This document shows positions 41,988-46,819 of a stretch of 64,000 nucleotides of DNA, one piece after another; positions within the stretch are counted from its first letter, which is position 1, and the number at the start of each line of letters is the position of its first letter. The notes below the pieces were generated by a model that searched no databases, was not told the DNA's origin, and saw only the letters and a list, made by a program, of their open reading frames with translations. The DNA lies in the IMG/VR virus record IMGVR_UViG_3300034062_004313, positions 62,001 through 126,000 of that record. The stretch is one strand, 5' to 3'. Position numbers and translations under genes: made by a program. Origin of the DNA: a virus.

Positions 41988-43133
41988 ATGGCTTGTAGTC
42001 CTTATAATCCTTGTCACACACCAACTTGTGACACATGTAATACAGTAAATCCTTGTTATGACAATTGTGGTTGTTTAAATCCAACTACATTTGATTGTAT
42101 AACAAATTTCAAAAAAGCATATAACAATATCCCTTTAGAAATAAATGCTACAGGGCAAGATATGCTTGATAATCTTGATGAAACAGTAGCTGAAATAGAA
42201 AGTAATCTATATAAAGTAAAGGTGGATGATAGTGATACTTGTCCTGATACACTCTTAGATAAGATTACAGCAGGTAGCAATATTACAGTATCTGTAGCAG
42301 GAAGTGGATGTAATAGAAAACTTACTATAACAGCAGGGAATGGTATAACAACTGCTCCTGATATATATGCTAAAGTTTCATCTAATGACACTACATCTGA
42401 TTATCTTGGTAATAAATTTGTAGATGGTACATATGTTAAGAAATCTGTAAATAGTCCCGGTGGAAATGAAACAATTGATTTTGACATTACAATAGCTGAT
42501 TTAATCTCTACTGATAGTGGAAACCAATTAGGACAAGGAGTAGATGGTAAATTAAAAACTTTGTTCTCTGCACCTGATGGTTCTGAAACTAAAATTAACC
42601 CTGTTGCAAATTCTGGAATTACCCTAACTGGTACAGGTACTAATGGTGACCCTTATCTTATAGGAACTAATGGAGCATTATTTGCTGTTCAACCATATAC
42701 AGATGGTGTATGGAGAACATTAACCTTTAACAATGGTAGCAATGCTAATGTGACACTTAATTCTCAATCTGTTAAATATCGTATGAGATACGATGGTTCT
42801 GTAGAGTTTAAAGGAAGCTTAAATTATAGTGTAACATTCAATGTAGCAAGTACTAATAAGATAGCTATAACAGCAGCTAACATCACTACAGGAGGCTCAA
42901 CAAACCTTCCTTCAACAGCCTTTGATAGGGTTGCTAATCTAAGACATTATATGACGTTCAGTAGCCCTAATACAATAAGTGCTACACCAAAATTAACAGG
43001 TTATAATGTAAACATATTAGCTGCTGCTTTAAATAGTCCAGCACCAATTCAAATAGAATTTATGAATGACACTGCTGAAACTAAAAATATAGTAGTAACA
43101 ATGGATGGAGCAATATATCATCCTAATATTTAA
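41988..43133 (+). CDS. Putative fibre protein with Cys-rich N-terminus
   Basis: 381 residues. The first 30 residues hold nine Cys (ACSPYNPCHTPTCDTCNTVN, then NPCYDNCGC), similar in style to the 40,208 gene. The body carries typical fibre repeats: VSVAGSGCNRKLTIT and GITLTGTGTNGDPYLIG. A C-terminal domain with GVWRTLTFNNGSNANVTLNS could bind receptor. Ends 50 nt before a terminator. Confidence 0.65.
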   Translation: MACSPYNPCHTPTCDTCNTVNPCYDNCGCLNPTTFDCITNFKKAYNNIPLEINATGQDMLDNLDETVAEIESNLYKVKVDDSDTCPDTLLDKITAGSNITVSVAGSGCNRKLTITAGNGITTAPDIYAKVSSNDTTSDYLGNKFVDGTYVKKSVNSPGGNETIDFDITIADLISTDSGNQLGQGVDGKLKTLFSAPDGSETKINPVANSGITLTGTGTNGDPYLIGTNGALFAVQPYTDGVWRTLTFNNGSNANVTLNSQSVKYRMRYDGSVEFKGSLNYSVTFNVASTNKIAITAANITTGGSTNLPSTAFDRVANLRHYMTFSSPNTISATPKLTGYNVNILAAALNSPAPIQIEFMNDTAETKNIVVTMDGAIYHPNI

Positions 43134-43183
43134 GAATTTAGAAAGAACGTAGCTTTTTTTGGTTTTTGCTGCATATGTTTTTC

Positions 43184-43206
43184 GGAGCCGTTCTCGGCTC
43201 TTTTTT
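43184..43206 (+). terminator. Intrinsic terminator of fibre genes
   Basis: GAGCCG-TTCT-CGGCTC (43,185-43,200) followed by TTTTTT. Confidence 0.85.
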
Positions 43207-43229
43207 CTTTTTATTAACATTTTAAATTG

Positions 43230-43237
43230 TAATTTTG
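43230..43237 (+). promoter_or_regulatory. -7 box of a leaderless promoter
   Basis: TAATTTTG followed by exactly 4 nt and the ATG at 43,242. The -33 region is only T-rich. Same spacing as at 18,970, 45,931 and 46,135. Confidence 0.55.
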
Positions 43238-43241
43238 TATT

Positions 43242-43496
43242 ATGATAATAACAGATAACATATTCTATTTAGATAATGGAGTAGAAAGACAAATAAATGT
43301 ATTTAACGAAAGTGACCCACACTATAGATGTTTTGAATCAGATGGACAGAAACAAATAATCTTTGGAAGAAGTTCATTTGTAAAAACTGAAAATGGAGAA
43401 GTAGATTTCTTCTCTTTAAGCAAAGAAGAAAAAGATAAATTCTGTAATAACACTAATTTTATAAAAACTTATAAAAAATATGATATACATAGGTAA
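43242..43496 (+). CDS. Small acidic hypothetical protein
   Basis: 84 residues, MIITDNIFYLDNGVERQINVF ... EDFF-type acidic body with two Cys (YRCFESDG, KFCNNTN). Last protein gene before the tRNA island; its mRNA is likely leaderless. Unknown function. Confidence 0.6.
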   Translation: MIITDNIFYLDNGVERQINVFNESDPHYRCFESDGQKQIIFGRSSFVKTENGEVDFFSLSKEEKDKFCNNTNFIKTYKKYDIHR

Positions 43497-43543
43497 AGAA
43501 TTAAGATGTTGGAAACACGTTAACAATGAATTAACACAACATA

Positions 43544-43716
43544 TTTGATTATATAAAATTATTACACTATATTACAATATAATTATGAAATACGTAGTAA
43601 CACATACAACATGTCCACAGTGGTTTACACCGACAATATCGGGAGGGGCTTTGTATGTATACTAAGAAATAGCTGTGTAGTAACATCAACCCTCTGAGAA
43701 ATCGGAGGGTTTTTTA
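43544..43716 (+). promoter_or_regulatory. Attenuator A, upstream of tRNA block A
   Basis: Promoter-like TTTG (43,544-43,547), 20-nt spacer, TATATTAC (43,568-43,575; six of eight). Then leader ORF A, then segment 1 GGAGGG (43,642-43,647), segment 2 CCCTCTG (43,690-43,696) and segment 3 CGGAGGG (43,703-43,709) followed by TTTTTT. Segments 2 and 3 form a 7-bp terminator; 1 and 2 can pair over 6 bp instead. The sensor codons of the leader end 6 nt before segment 1, so ribosome position selects the structure. Block A tRNAs start at 43,720. Confidence 0.8.
43585..43665 (+). CDS. Leader peptide A of tRNA attenuator
   Basis: 26 codons. Codons 6-17 read THTTCPQWFTPT: only Thr, His, Cys, Pro, Gln, Trp and Phe, with all seven present. 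These are exactly the amino acids of the seven tRNAs downstream (Pro, Thr, Phe, Gln, His, Trp, Cys). Codons also fit the anticodons: ACA five times for UGU, CCA and CCG for UGG, TTT for GAA, CAG for UUG, CAT for GUG, TGG for CCA and TGT for GCA. Product itself is presumably without function. Confidence 0.88.
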   Translation: MKYVVTHTTCPQWFTPTISGGALYVY

Positions 43717-43719
43717 TTT

Positions 43720-43813
43720 CTAGTTGTGGACGAGAGGTTTATGTCATTAGTCTTGGAAACTAATATCTGCACACAGATGGTGTGGGTCAAGGGTTCGACT
43801 CCCTTCAACTAGA
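43720..43813 (+). tRNA. tRNA-Pro(UGG) with enlarged variable region
   Basis: Acceptor CTAGTTG / CAACTAG, discriminator A. Anticodon stem TTAGT / ACTAA with loop CTTGGAA gives UGG. T arm AAGGG-TTCGACT-CCCTT. The variable region is about 25 nt and holds a hairpin ATCTG-CACA-CAGAT before a normal-looking GGGTC. The long arm could suggest a serine tRNA, but A73, the UGG anticodon and the Pro codons in leader A support Pro. Confidence 0.75.
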
Positions 43814-43823
43814 CTTTTAATTT

Positions 43824-43896
43824 GCCTTACGAAGCTTTTATGGATGAAGTGTACTCTTGTAAAGTACGGAACTGGACTCGATTTCCAGCTAAGGCT
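43824..43896 (+). tRNA. tRNA-Thr(UGU)
   Basis: Acceptor GCCTTAC / CTAAGGC (one mismatch), anticodon arm GTACT-CTTGTAA-AGTAC gives UGU. T arm CTGGA-CTCGATT-TCCAG, with CTCG rather than TTCG. Confidence 0.85.
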
Positions 43897-43902
43897 CAAA
43901 TT

Positions 43903-43975
43903 GGAGAAGAAGCTAACTTGGTAGAAGCGTTAGACTGAAAATCTAAAGGAGTTGGTCCGAAACCAACCTTCTCCG
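43903..43975 (+). tRNA. tRNA-Phe(GAA)
   Basis: Acceptor GGAGAAG / CTTCTCC, anticodon arm TTAGA-CTGAAAA-TCTAA gives GAA, T arm GTTGG-TCCGAAA-CCAAC. Confidence 0.9.
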
Positions 43976-43977
43976 CT

Positions 43978-44053
43978 AAATACTTAATGAAACAATAAAG
44001 GAACAAAGGGGTCCGGGTAGAAATACGTTAGCGCCCATTGATTTAAGTATTTT
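43978..44053 (+). promoter_or_regulatory. Internal structured spacer with T-rich tail
   Basis: AAATACTTAA and TTAAGTATTT form a perfect 10-bp stem around 54 nt, followed by TTTT. Inside is GGGG-TCC-GGG ... GCGCCC. A three-codon frame (ATG AAA CAA TAA) lies at the 5' arm just before tRNA-Gln. It may be a second internal attenuator or a weak terminator; the tRNA-Gln gene begins at once. Confidence 0.4.
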
Positions 44054-44057
44054 TTAT

Positions 44058-44129
44058 TCCTATGTGGTGTAATGTAACATCCACGCCTTTGAAGCGTTGA
44101 GATTGGTGGTTCAAGTCCATCTATAGGAA
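44058..44129 (+). tRNA. tRNA-Gln(UUG)
   Basis: Acceptor TCCTATG / TATAGGA, discriminator A, D arm GTGTAATGT-like, anticodon loop CTTTGAA gives UUG. T arm GGTGG-TTCAAGT-CCATC. Confidence 0.85.
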
Positions 44130-44130
44130 C

Positions 44131-44205
44131 TGTCTAAGTGTTCTGACTGGATTCAGATGAATGACTGTGAATTATTCAAAAAGGGTTCGAATCCCACTTA
44201 GACCC
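44131..44205 (+). tRNA. tRNA-His(GUG)
   Basis: Acceptor about GTCTAA / TTAGAC, C discriminator as expected for His, anticodon arm AATGA-CTGTGAA-TTATT gives GUG. T arm ends at TTCGAAT. Terminal CCA is partly encoded; ends are accurate to 1-2 nt. Confidence 0.8.
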
Positions 44206-44210
44206 AATAT

Positions 44211-44283
44211 ATAGGTACTCATGGCTGGCGTGATAAACAATCTCCAAAATTGTGATTTGTTGAATCGTTCTCAACTACCTATG
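44211..44283 (+). tRNA. tRNA-Trp(CCA)
   Basis: Acceptor ATAGGTA / TACCTAT, discriminator G, anticodon arm ACAAT-CTCCAAA-ATTGT gives CCA. T arm GTTGA-ATCGTTC-TCAAC; the T loop departs from TTCG. Confidence 0.85.
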
Positions 44284-44339
44284 CTTTATAGGTCTATATA
44301 CCTATATTTATAGATTATAGGTTTTAAAGGCTATAATTT
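44284..44339 (+). other. Spacer with TATAGGT hairpin
   Basis: ATAGGT-CTATAT-ACCTAT is a hairpin, followed by an imperfect repeat TTATAGATTATAGG. It lies between tRNA-Trp and tRNA-Cys and might be a processing signal or a tRNA remnant. Confidence 0.3.
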
Positions 44340-44415
44340 GTCCAGATACCTAATATTGATTTTGGGATAGGTCTGCAACACCTATTAAATATCGGTTTGA
44401 TTCCGATTCTGGACT
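44340..44415 (+). tRNA. tRNA-Cys(GCA)
   Basis: Acceptor GTCCAGA / TCTGGAC with discriminator T, typical for Cys. Anticodon arm TAGGT-CTGCAAC-ACCTA gives GCA. T arm ATCGG-TTTGATT-CCGAT. Last tRNA of block A. Confidence 0.88.
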
Positions 44416-44430
44416 CTATTAAAAATAAAT

Positions 44431-44619
44431 TTTTTTATTTGAAAAAGATTTCGTATATTTGCTGTATAAATAATAAACATTCAACAATGCAACTTATAAA
44501 TATGATAGTGGATAACGGTATTGGAGCAAACGAGAAGTTTGGCTTCAGGTATTCTATTGTCGTATAATTACTTACTAACCCGATAAAGAATCCTGAGGCC
44601 CATCGCTTCGGGATTTTTT
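44431..44619 (+). promoter_or_regulatory. Attenuator B, upstream of tRNA block B
   Basis: -7 box TATATTTG at 44,454-44,461. Leader ORF B is followed by segment 1 GGCTTCAGG-t-ATTC (44,541-44,554), which pairs with GAATCCTGAGGCC (44,588-44,600) in a 13-bp helix with one bulged base. The same segment 2 instead forms the 10-bp terminator AATCCTGAGG / CTTCGGGATT followed by TTTTT. Mutually exclusive antiterminator and terminator are explicit in the sequence. tRNA-Lys starts at 44,624. Confidence 0.9.
44487..44567 (+). CDS. Leader peptide B of tRNA attenuator
   Basis: 26 codons. Codons 4-17 read INMIVDNGIGANEK: only Ile, Asn, Met, Val, Asp, Gly, Ala, Glu and Lys, all nine present. These are exactly the amino acids of block B. 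Both ATA and ATT codons occur for Ile, and block B encodes Ile(GAU) plus two CAU tRNAs, so one CAU tRNA is probably the lysidine-type Ile2 that reads ATA. Antiterminator strand begins 4 nt after the sensor codons. Confidence 0.9.
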   Translation: MQLINMIVDNGIGANEKFGFRYSIVV

Positions 44620-44623
44620 GTTT

Positions 44624-44698
44624 AATCTCGTAGCAAAATGTGGCTTTGCTTCAGCCTTTTAAGCTGACTAAAAATGGGTTCGACTCCCATCGGGATTA
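44624..44698 (+). tRNA. tRNA-Lys(UUU)
   Basis: Acceptor AATCTCG / CGGGATT, anticodon arm TCAGC-CTTTTAA-GCTGA gives UUU. T arm ATGGG-TTCGACT-CCCAT. Confidence 0.88.
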
Positions 44699-44704
44699 CT
44701 AAAT

Positions 44705-44777
44705 GGCTCTTTAGCTCAGTGGTAGAGCTTCGTTTTTACATGACGAGAAAGCACTTGTCCGATTCAAGTAAGAGCTA
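44705..44777 (+). tRNA. tRNA-Val(UAC)
   Basis: Acceptor GGCTCTT / AAGAGCT, anticodon arm TCGTT-TTTACAT-GACGA gives UAC. T arm ACTTG-TCCGATT-CAAGT. Its 3' end is 1 nt before the RlpA start codon. Confidence 0.88.
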
Positions 44778-44778
44778 C

Positions 44779-45108
44779 ATGAAATATATATTAGGAATAC
44801 TGTTCTTATTAATTATAGGAACAGCAACAAAAACAGGAATTGCAAGTTATTATCATAACAAGTTTCAAGGAAGGAAAACTGCTAGTGGTGAATTATATGA
44901 TAAACATAAATTAACAGCAGCTTCTAATCAATATAAACTTGGTGATAGTGTAAGAGTAACAAATACTAAGAATGGTAAAAGTGTAAATGTTACAGTAAAT
45001 GACCGTATGGCTAATAATGGAAGACTAATTGATTTAAGTAGAAGTGCTGCTGATAGTCTTGGTTTTATTAAGGATGGTTTAGTTGTAGTTAAAGTTAGTA
45101 TATTATAA
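44779..45108 (+). CDS. RlpA-like double-psi beta-barrel, exported
   Basis: 109 residues from the ATG at 44,779. An upstream in-frame start at 44,674 would run through two tRNA genes and is rejected. N-terminal signal peptide (KYILGILFLLIIGTATKTG). The rest matches RlpA/DPBB: GIASYYHNKFQGRKTASGELYDKHKLTAA, LGDSVRVTNTKNGKSVNVTVNDR and GRLIDLSRSAADSLG. The conserved Glu of SGELYD and Asp of VNDR, key in RlpA, are present. RlpA-type proteins cleave or bind peptidoglycan (lytic transglycosylase), so a lysis or cell-wall role is likely. It lies between tRNA-Val and tRNA-Asn in block B, so it shares attenuator B. Confidence 0.85.
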   Translation: MKYILGILFLLIIGTATKTGIASYYHNKFQGRKTASGELYDKHKLTAASNQYKLGDSVRVTNTKNGKSVNVTVNDRMANNGRLIDLSRSAADSLGFIKDGLVVVKVSIL

Positions 45109-45113
45109 ATATC

Positions 45114-45187
45114 TGTTTTGTAGCTCAGTGGCCTAGAGCGTGAAGCTGTTAACTTCAGGGTCGTGGGTTCGAATCCCATCAGGACAG
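45114..45187 (+). tRNA. tRNA-Asn(GUU)
   Basis: Acceptor TGTTTTG / CAGGACA, discriminator G, anticodon arm TGAAG-CTGTTAA-CTTCA gives GUU. T arm GTGGG-TTCGAAT-CCCAT. Confidence 0.9.
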
Positions 45188-45192
45188 CATAT

Positions 45193-45277
45193 TGTGGGAT
45201 GGTGTAATTGGTAACACGCAAGGCTCATAACCTTGAGACAGAAAATGCTAGCAAGGGTTCGAATCCCTTTCCCGCAA
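45193..45277 (+). tRNA. tRNA (CAU) with long variable region
   Basis: Acceptor TGTGGGA / TCCCGCA, discriminator A, D arm GTGT-AATTGGTA-ACAC, anticodon arm CAAGG-CTCATAA-CCTTG gives CAU. T arm AAGGG-TTCGAAT-CCCTT. The variable region is about 17 nt, unusual for Met. Could be Met or Ile2. Confidence 0.8.
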
Positions 45278-45282
45278 CACAA

Positions 45283-45355
45283 GCAGTATAGGCAGATTGG
45301 CTTATGCACCTCACTTCCAATGAGGACATGGTGGGTTCGATTCCTACATGCTGCA
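45283..45355 (+). tRNA. tRNA-Gly(UCC)
   Basis: Acceptor GCAGTAT / ATGCTGC, anticodon arm CCTCA-CTTCCAA-TGAGG gives UCC, T loop TTCGATT. Confidence 0.88.
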
Positions 45356-45402
45356 CAAAAATTATATTATGAAAAATTCTTTAAAAGAAGGTGAAGAGAT
45401 AT

Positions 45403-45475
45403 ACTCTCATCTTCTAGTTGGTCAGGATAACACACTTTCAATGTGTTGACACGGGTTCAAGCCCCGTTGGGAGTG
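45403..45475 (+). tRNA. tRNA-Glu(UUC)
   Basis: Acceptor ACTCTCA / TGGGAGT, discriminator G, anticodon arm ACACA-CTTTCAA-TGTGT gives UUC. T loop TTCAAGC. Confidence 0.9.
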
Positions 45476-45485
45476 CTTTAAAAAT

Positions 45486-45559
45486 GGTAGATGGGTCTGC
45501 TGGATGAAGATGTCGGTCTGTCGAACCGAAGATGATGGGTTTGAATCCCATATCTACCG
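45486..45559 (+). tRNA. tRNA-Asp(GUC)
   Basis: Acceptor GGTAGAT / ATCTACC, discriminator G, anticodon arm TCGGT-CTGTCGA-ACCGA gives GUC. T loop TTTGAAT. Confidence 0.9.
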
Positions 45560-45564
45560 CATTA

Positions 45565-45639
45565 GGACTTGTAGCCAAGTTGGTAAAGGCCCTTGACTCA
45601 TAATCAAGAGATGCAATGGTTCGAGACCATTCAAGTCCA
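45565..45639 (+). tRNA. tRNA (CAU), Met or Ile2
   Basis: Acceptor GGACTTG / CAAGTCC, discriminator A, anticodon arm CTTGA-CTCATAA-TCAAG gives CAU. T loop TTCGAGA. Normal variable region. Confidence 0.88.
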
Positions 45640-45644
45640 CATAT

Positions 45645-45716
45645 AGGAATATAGTAGAAGGGTTATCACAATTGACTGATACTCAATTAATATAGGTTCG
45701 AATCCTATTGTTCCTA
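45645..45716 (+). tRNA. tRNA-Ile(GAU)
   Basis: Acceptor AGGAATA / TGTTCCT, discriminator A, anticodon arm ATTGA-CTGATAC-TCAAT gives GAU. T loop TTCGAAT, T stem TATAGG-type. Confidence 0.88.
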
Positions 45717-45721
45717 CATTT

Positions 45722-45794
45722 GGGGATAAAGCTCTAGCGGATGAGCATCTGCCTTGCACGTAGAAGGTTACGATTTCGAGTGTCGTTATCTCCA
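45722..45794 (+). tRNA. tRNA-Ala(UGC)
   Basis: Acceptor GGGGATA / TATCTCC, discriminator A, anticodon arm TCTGC-CTTGCAC-GTAGA gives UGC. T arm ACGAT-TTCGAGT-GTCGT. Last tRNA of block B. Confidence 0.85.
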
Positions 45795-45816
45795 CATAGG
45801 GGTTCGGAAAATAATT

Positions 45817-45856
45817 AGCTACATCTCTTTATTAATAAGGGTTGTAGCTTTTTTAT
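45817..45856 (+). terminator. Terminator of tRNA block B
   Basis: AGCTACA and TGTAGCT form the base of a long stem with CTTTATT / AATAAGG inside, followed by TTTTTT. It ends block B transcription. Confidence 0.85.
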
Positions 45857-45895
45857 TGTCTCAAATATTGTAATAATTTGCGACATAATTTATTT

Positions 45896-45926
45896 TTTGT
45901 CAGGTTATAACCTTTCTTTATCTTTG
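45896..45926 (+). promoter_or_regulatory. Promoter, leaderless gene
   Basis: TTTG at 45,896-45,899, 19-nt spacer, TATCTTTG at 45,919-45,926, then TTTT and the ATG at 45,931. A near-perfect TTTG/TAnnTTTG match. Confidence 0.8.
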
Positions 45927-45930
45927 TTTT

Positions 45931-46098
45931 ATGAATTGGCATATACTACCTGTAAATGATATAGAATATCATGAAGAATCTACCACTTGTAAGTGTGAAC
46001 CACAAGTAGAATTTATAGAAGGAGATATGCTAATTATACAAAACTCTTTTGATGGTAGAGAAGGAGTTGAATGGGTAAATGAAATTTTAAATAAATAA
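45931..46098 (+). CDS. 55-residue conserved small protein
   Basis: Start MNWHILPVNDIEYHEESTTC, then CKCEPQVEF and MLIIQNSFDGREGVEWVNE. The patterns NWHxLPxND, a C-x-C and NSFDGRE are familiar from short hypothetical proteins in many Bacteroidetes genomes. Presence in a phage likely reflects exchange with the host. Function unknown. Its mRNA is probably leaderless and the start is fixed by the promoter spacing. Confidence 0.75.
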   Translation: MNWHILPVNDIEYHEESTTCKCEPQVEFIEGDMLIIQNSFDGREGVEWVNEILNK

Positions 46099-46264
46099 TT
46101 TGGAAAATTCAAAATAATTTCGTATATTTGCTTTATGAAAACATTATCACTATATAGTTCCTCAAGTTATCTCTTATTAAGAGACAGGGATTGTATTGTG
46201 TAAATAGCTATAAGCTTTTAGCTCCCCTAACAATCCCTTGTCTTTCCAGATGAGGGATTTTTTA
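46099..46264 (+). promoter_or_regulatory. Attenuator C, upstream of tRNA block C
   Basis: Promoter TTTG (46,099-46,102), 20-nt spacer, TATATTTG (46,123-46,130), N4, ATG of leader C. Segment 1 GAGACAGGGATTGT (46,181-46,194) can pair with ACAATCCCT-t-GTCTT (46,230-46,244) over about 13 bp with one bulge. Alternatively ATCCCT (46,233-46,238) pairs with AGGGAT (46,253-46,258) followed by TTTTTT, the terminator. The sensor codons end 1 nt before segment 1. tRNA-Leu starts at 46,267. Confidence 0.9.
46135..46203 (+). CDS. Leader peptide C of tRNA attenuator
   Basis: 22 codons. Codons 4-15 read LSLYSSSSYLLL, twelve residues in a row drawn only from Leu, Ser and Tyr. The block downstream encodes Leu(UAG), Leu(UAA), Ser(UGA), Ser(GCU) and Tyr(GUA). 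Codons match: TTA and CTA, TCA and AGT, TAT. A ribosome at the stop codon would cover segment 1 and permit termination. Confidence 0.92.
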   Translation: MKTLSLYSSSSYLLLRDRDCIV

Positions 46265-46266
46265 TT

Positions 46267-46339
46267 GGCTCTATGACGTAATCGGCAACCGTCTTGGCTT
46301 TAGACCCCAAGTTTTCCAGTTCGAATCTGGATAGAGCTA
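46267..46339 (+). tRNA. tRNA-Leu(UAG)
   Basis: Acceptor GGCTCTA / TAGAGCT, discriminator A. Anticodon stem CTTGG / CCAAG with a 9-nt loop (or 7 nt with one C-C mismatch) centred on TAG. Short variable region, unlike normal leucine tRNAs. T arm TCCAG-TTCGAAT-CTGGA. Confidence 0.75.
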
Positions 46340-46394
46340 CAAATTAGCAGCCCTCTATGGATAATTCTATTGACGAATAGAATATGGGCAAAAT
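46340..46394 (+). other. Spacer with 8-bp hairpin
   Basis: ATTCTATT-GACG-AATAGAAT within GCCC ... GGGC forms an extended stem-loop. No T arm, so not a tRNA. Possibly a processing or control hairpin between the two Leu tRNAs. Confidence 0.35.
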
Positions 46395-46477
46395 ATTCCT
46401 GTGGTGAAATGGTGAGACACGGCAGACTTAAAATCTGCTACGGAGAAACGTTGCTGGTTCGAATCCAGTCAGGAATA
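46395..46477 (+). tRNA. tRNA-Leu(UAA)
   Basis: Acceptor ATTCCTG / CAGGAAT, discriminator A, anticodon arm GCAGA-CTTAAAA-TCTGC gives UAA, long variable arm TACGGAGAAACGTT, T arm GCTGG-TTCGAAT-CCAGT. Confidence 0.9.
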
Positions 46478-46480
46478 CTT

Positions 46481-46565
46481 AGCAGAATGTCAGAGTGGTT
46501 TATTGTGATAGTCTTGAAAACTATTGGGTGTAAAAGCTCCTTGGGTTCGAATCCCAATTTTGCTG
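46481..46565 (+). tRNA. tRNA-Ser(UGA)
   Basis: Acceptor AGCAGAA / TTTTGCT, discriminator G, anticodon arm ATAGT-CTTGAAA-ACTAT gives UGA, long variable arm, T loop TTCGAAT. Confidence 0.88.
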
Positions 46566-46569
46566 CAAT

Positions 46570-46658
46570 AGAAGATTGTGTGAGTGGCTTAAACAACCAG
46601 TTTGCTAAACTGGCGAGGGATTAAAACACCTCCATTGGTTCAAATCCAATATCTTCTG
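46570..46658 (+). tRNA. tRNA-Ser(GCU)
   Basis: Acceptor AGAAGAT / ATCTTCT, discriminator G, anticodon arm CCAGT-TTGCTAA-ACTGG gives GCU, long variable arm CGAGGGATTAAAACACCTC, T loop TTCAAAT. Confidence 0.9.
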
Positions 46659-46663
46659 CATAT

Positions 46664-46756
46664 TGTGTTGTAACGGCAGTAGACTGTAAATCTACTCTGC
46701 ATAACAAATTGTCGTACTGGTCTCGCAGTAAGAAGGTTCGAATCCTTTCAACACAA
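46664..46756 (+). tRNA. tRNA-Tyr(GUA), D arm missing, giant variable region
   Basis: Acceptor TGTGTTG / CAACACA, discriminator A, anticodon arm AGTAGA-CTGTAAA-TCTACT gives GUA, T arm GAAGG-TTCGAAT-CCTTT. Only about 7 nt (TAACGGC) lie between acceptor and anticodon stem, so no D arm fits. The variable region is about 34 nt and holds CTGC / GCAG and TACTG-GTCTCG-CAGTA. Leader C contains two Tyr codons, supporting Tyr identity. Confidence 0.7.
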
Positions 46757-46782
46757 CATTAACTTATTATTAACTATAGACA

Positions 46783-46814
46783 TTTGACTATATAAAGTAA
46801 ATAGTCTATTTTTG
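46783..46814 (+). promoter_or_regulatory. Promoter of the small ncRNA
   Basis: TTTG at 46,783-46,786, 20-nt spacer, TATTTTTG at 46,807-46,814. Confidence 0.75.
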
Positions 46815-46819
46815 TATTG

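Noticed and set aside
43720-43813. Interpretation as serine tRNA (GGA)
   Set aside because: The 5-bp anticodon stem fixes the loop as CTTGGAA, giving UGG; the discriminator is A; Pro occurs in leader A and Ser is served by block C.
44674-44778. Upstream start for the RlpA-like gene
   Set aside because: The extension would translate tRNA-Val and the end of tRNA-Lys and would hide the signal peptide.
46370-46624. 84-codon plus-strand open frame in the tRNA island
   Set aside because: It runs through tRNA-Leu(UAA), tRNA-Ser(UGA) and part of tRNA-Ser(GCU); coding is not compatible with those structures.
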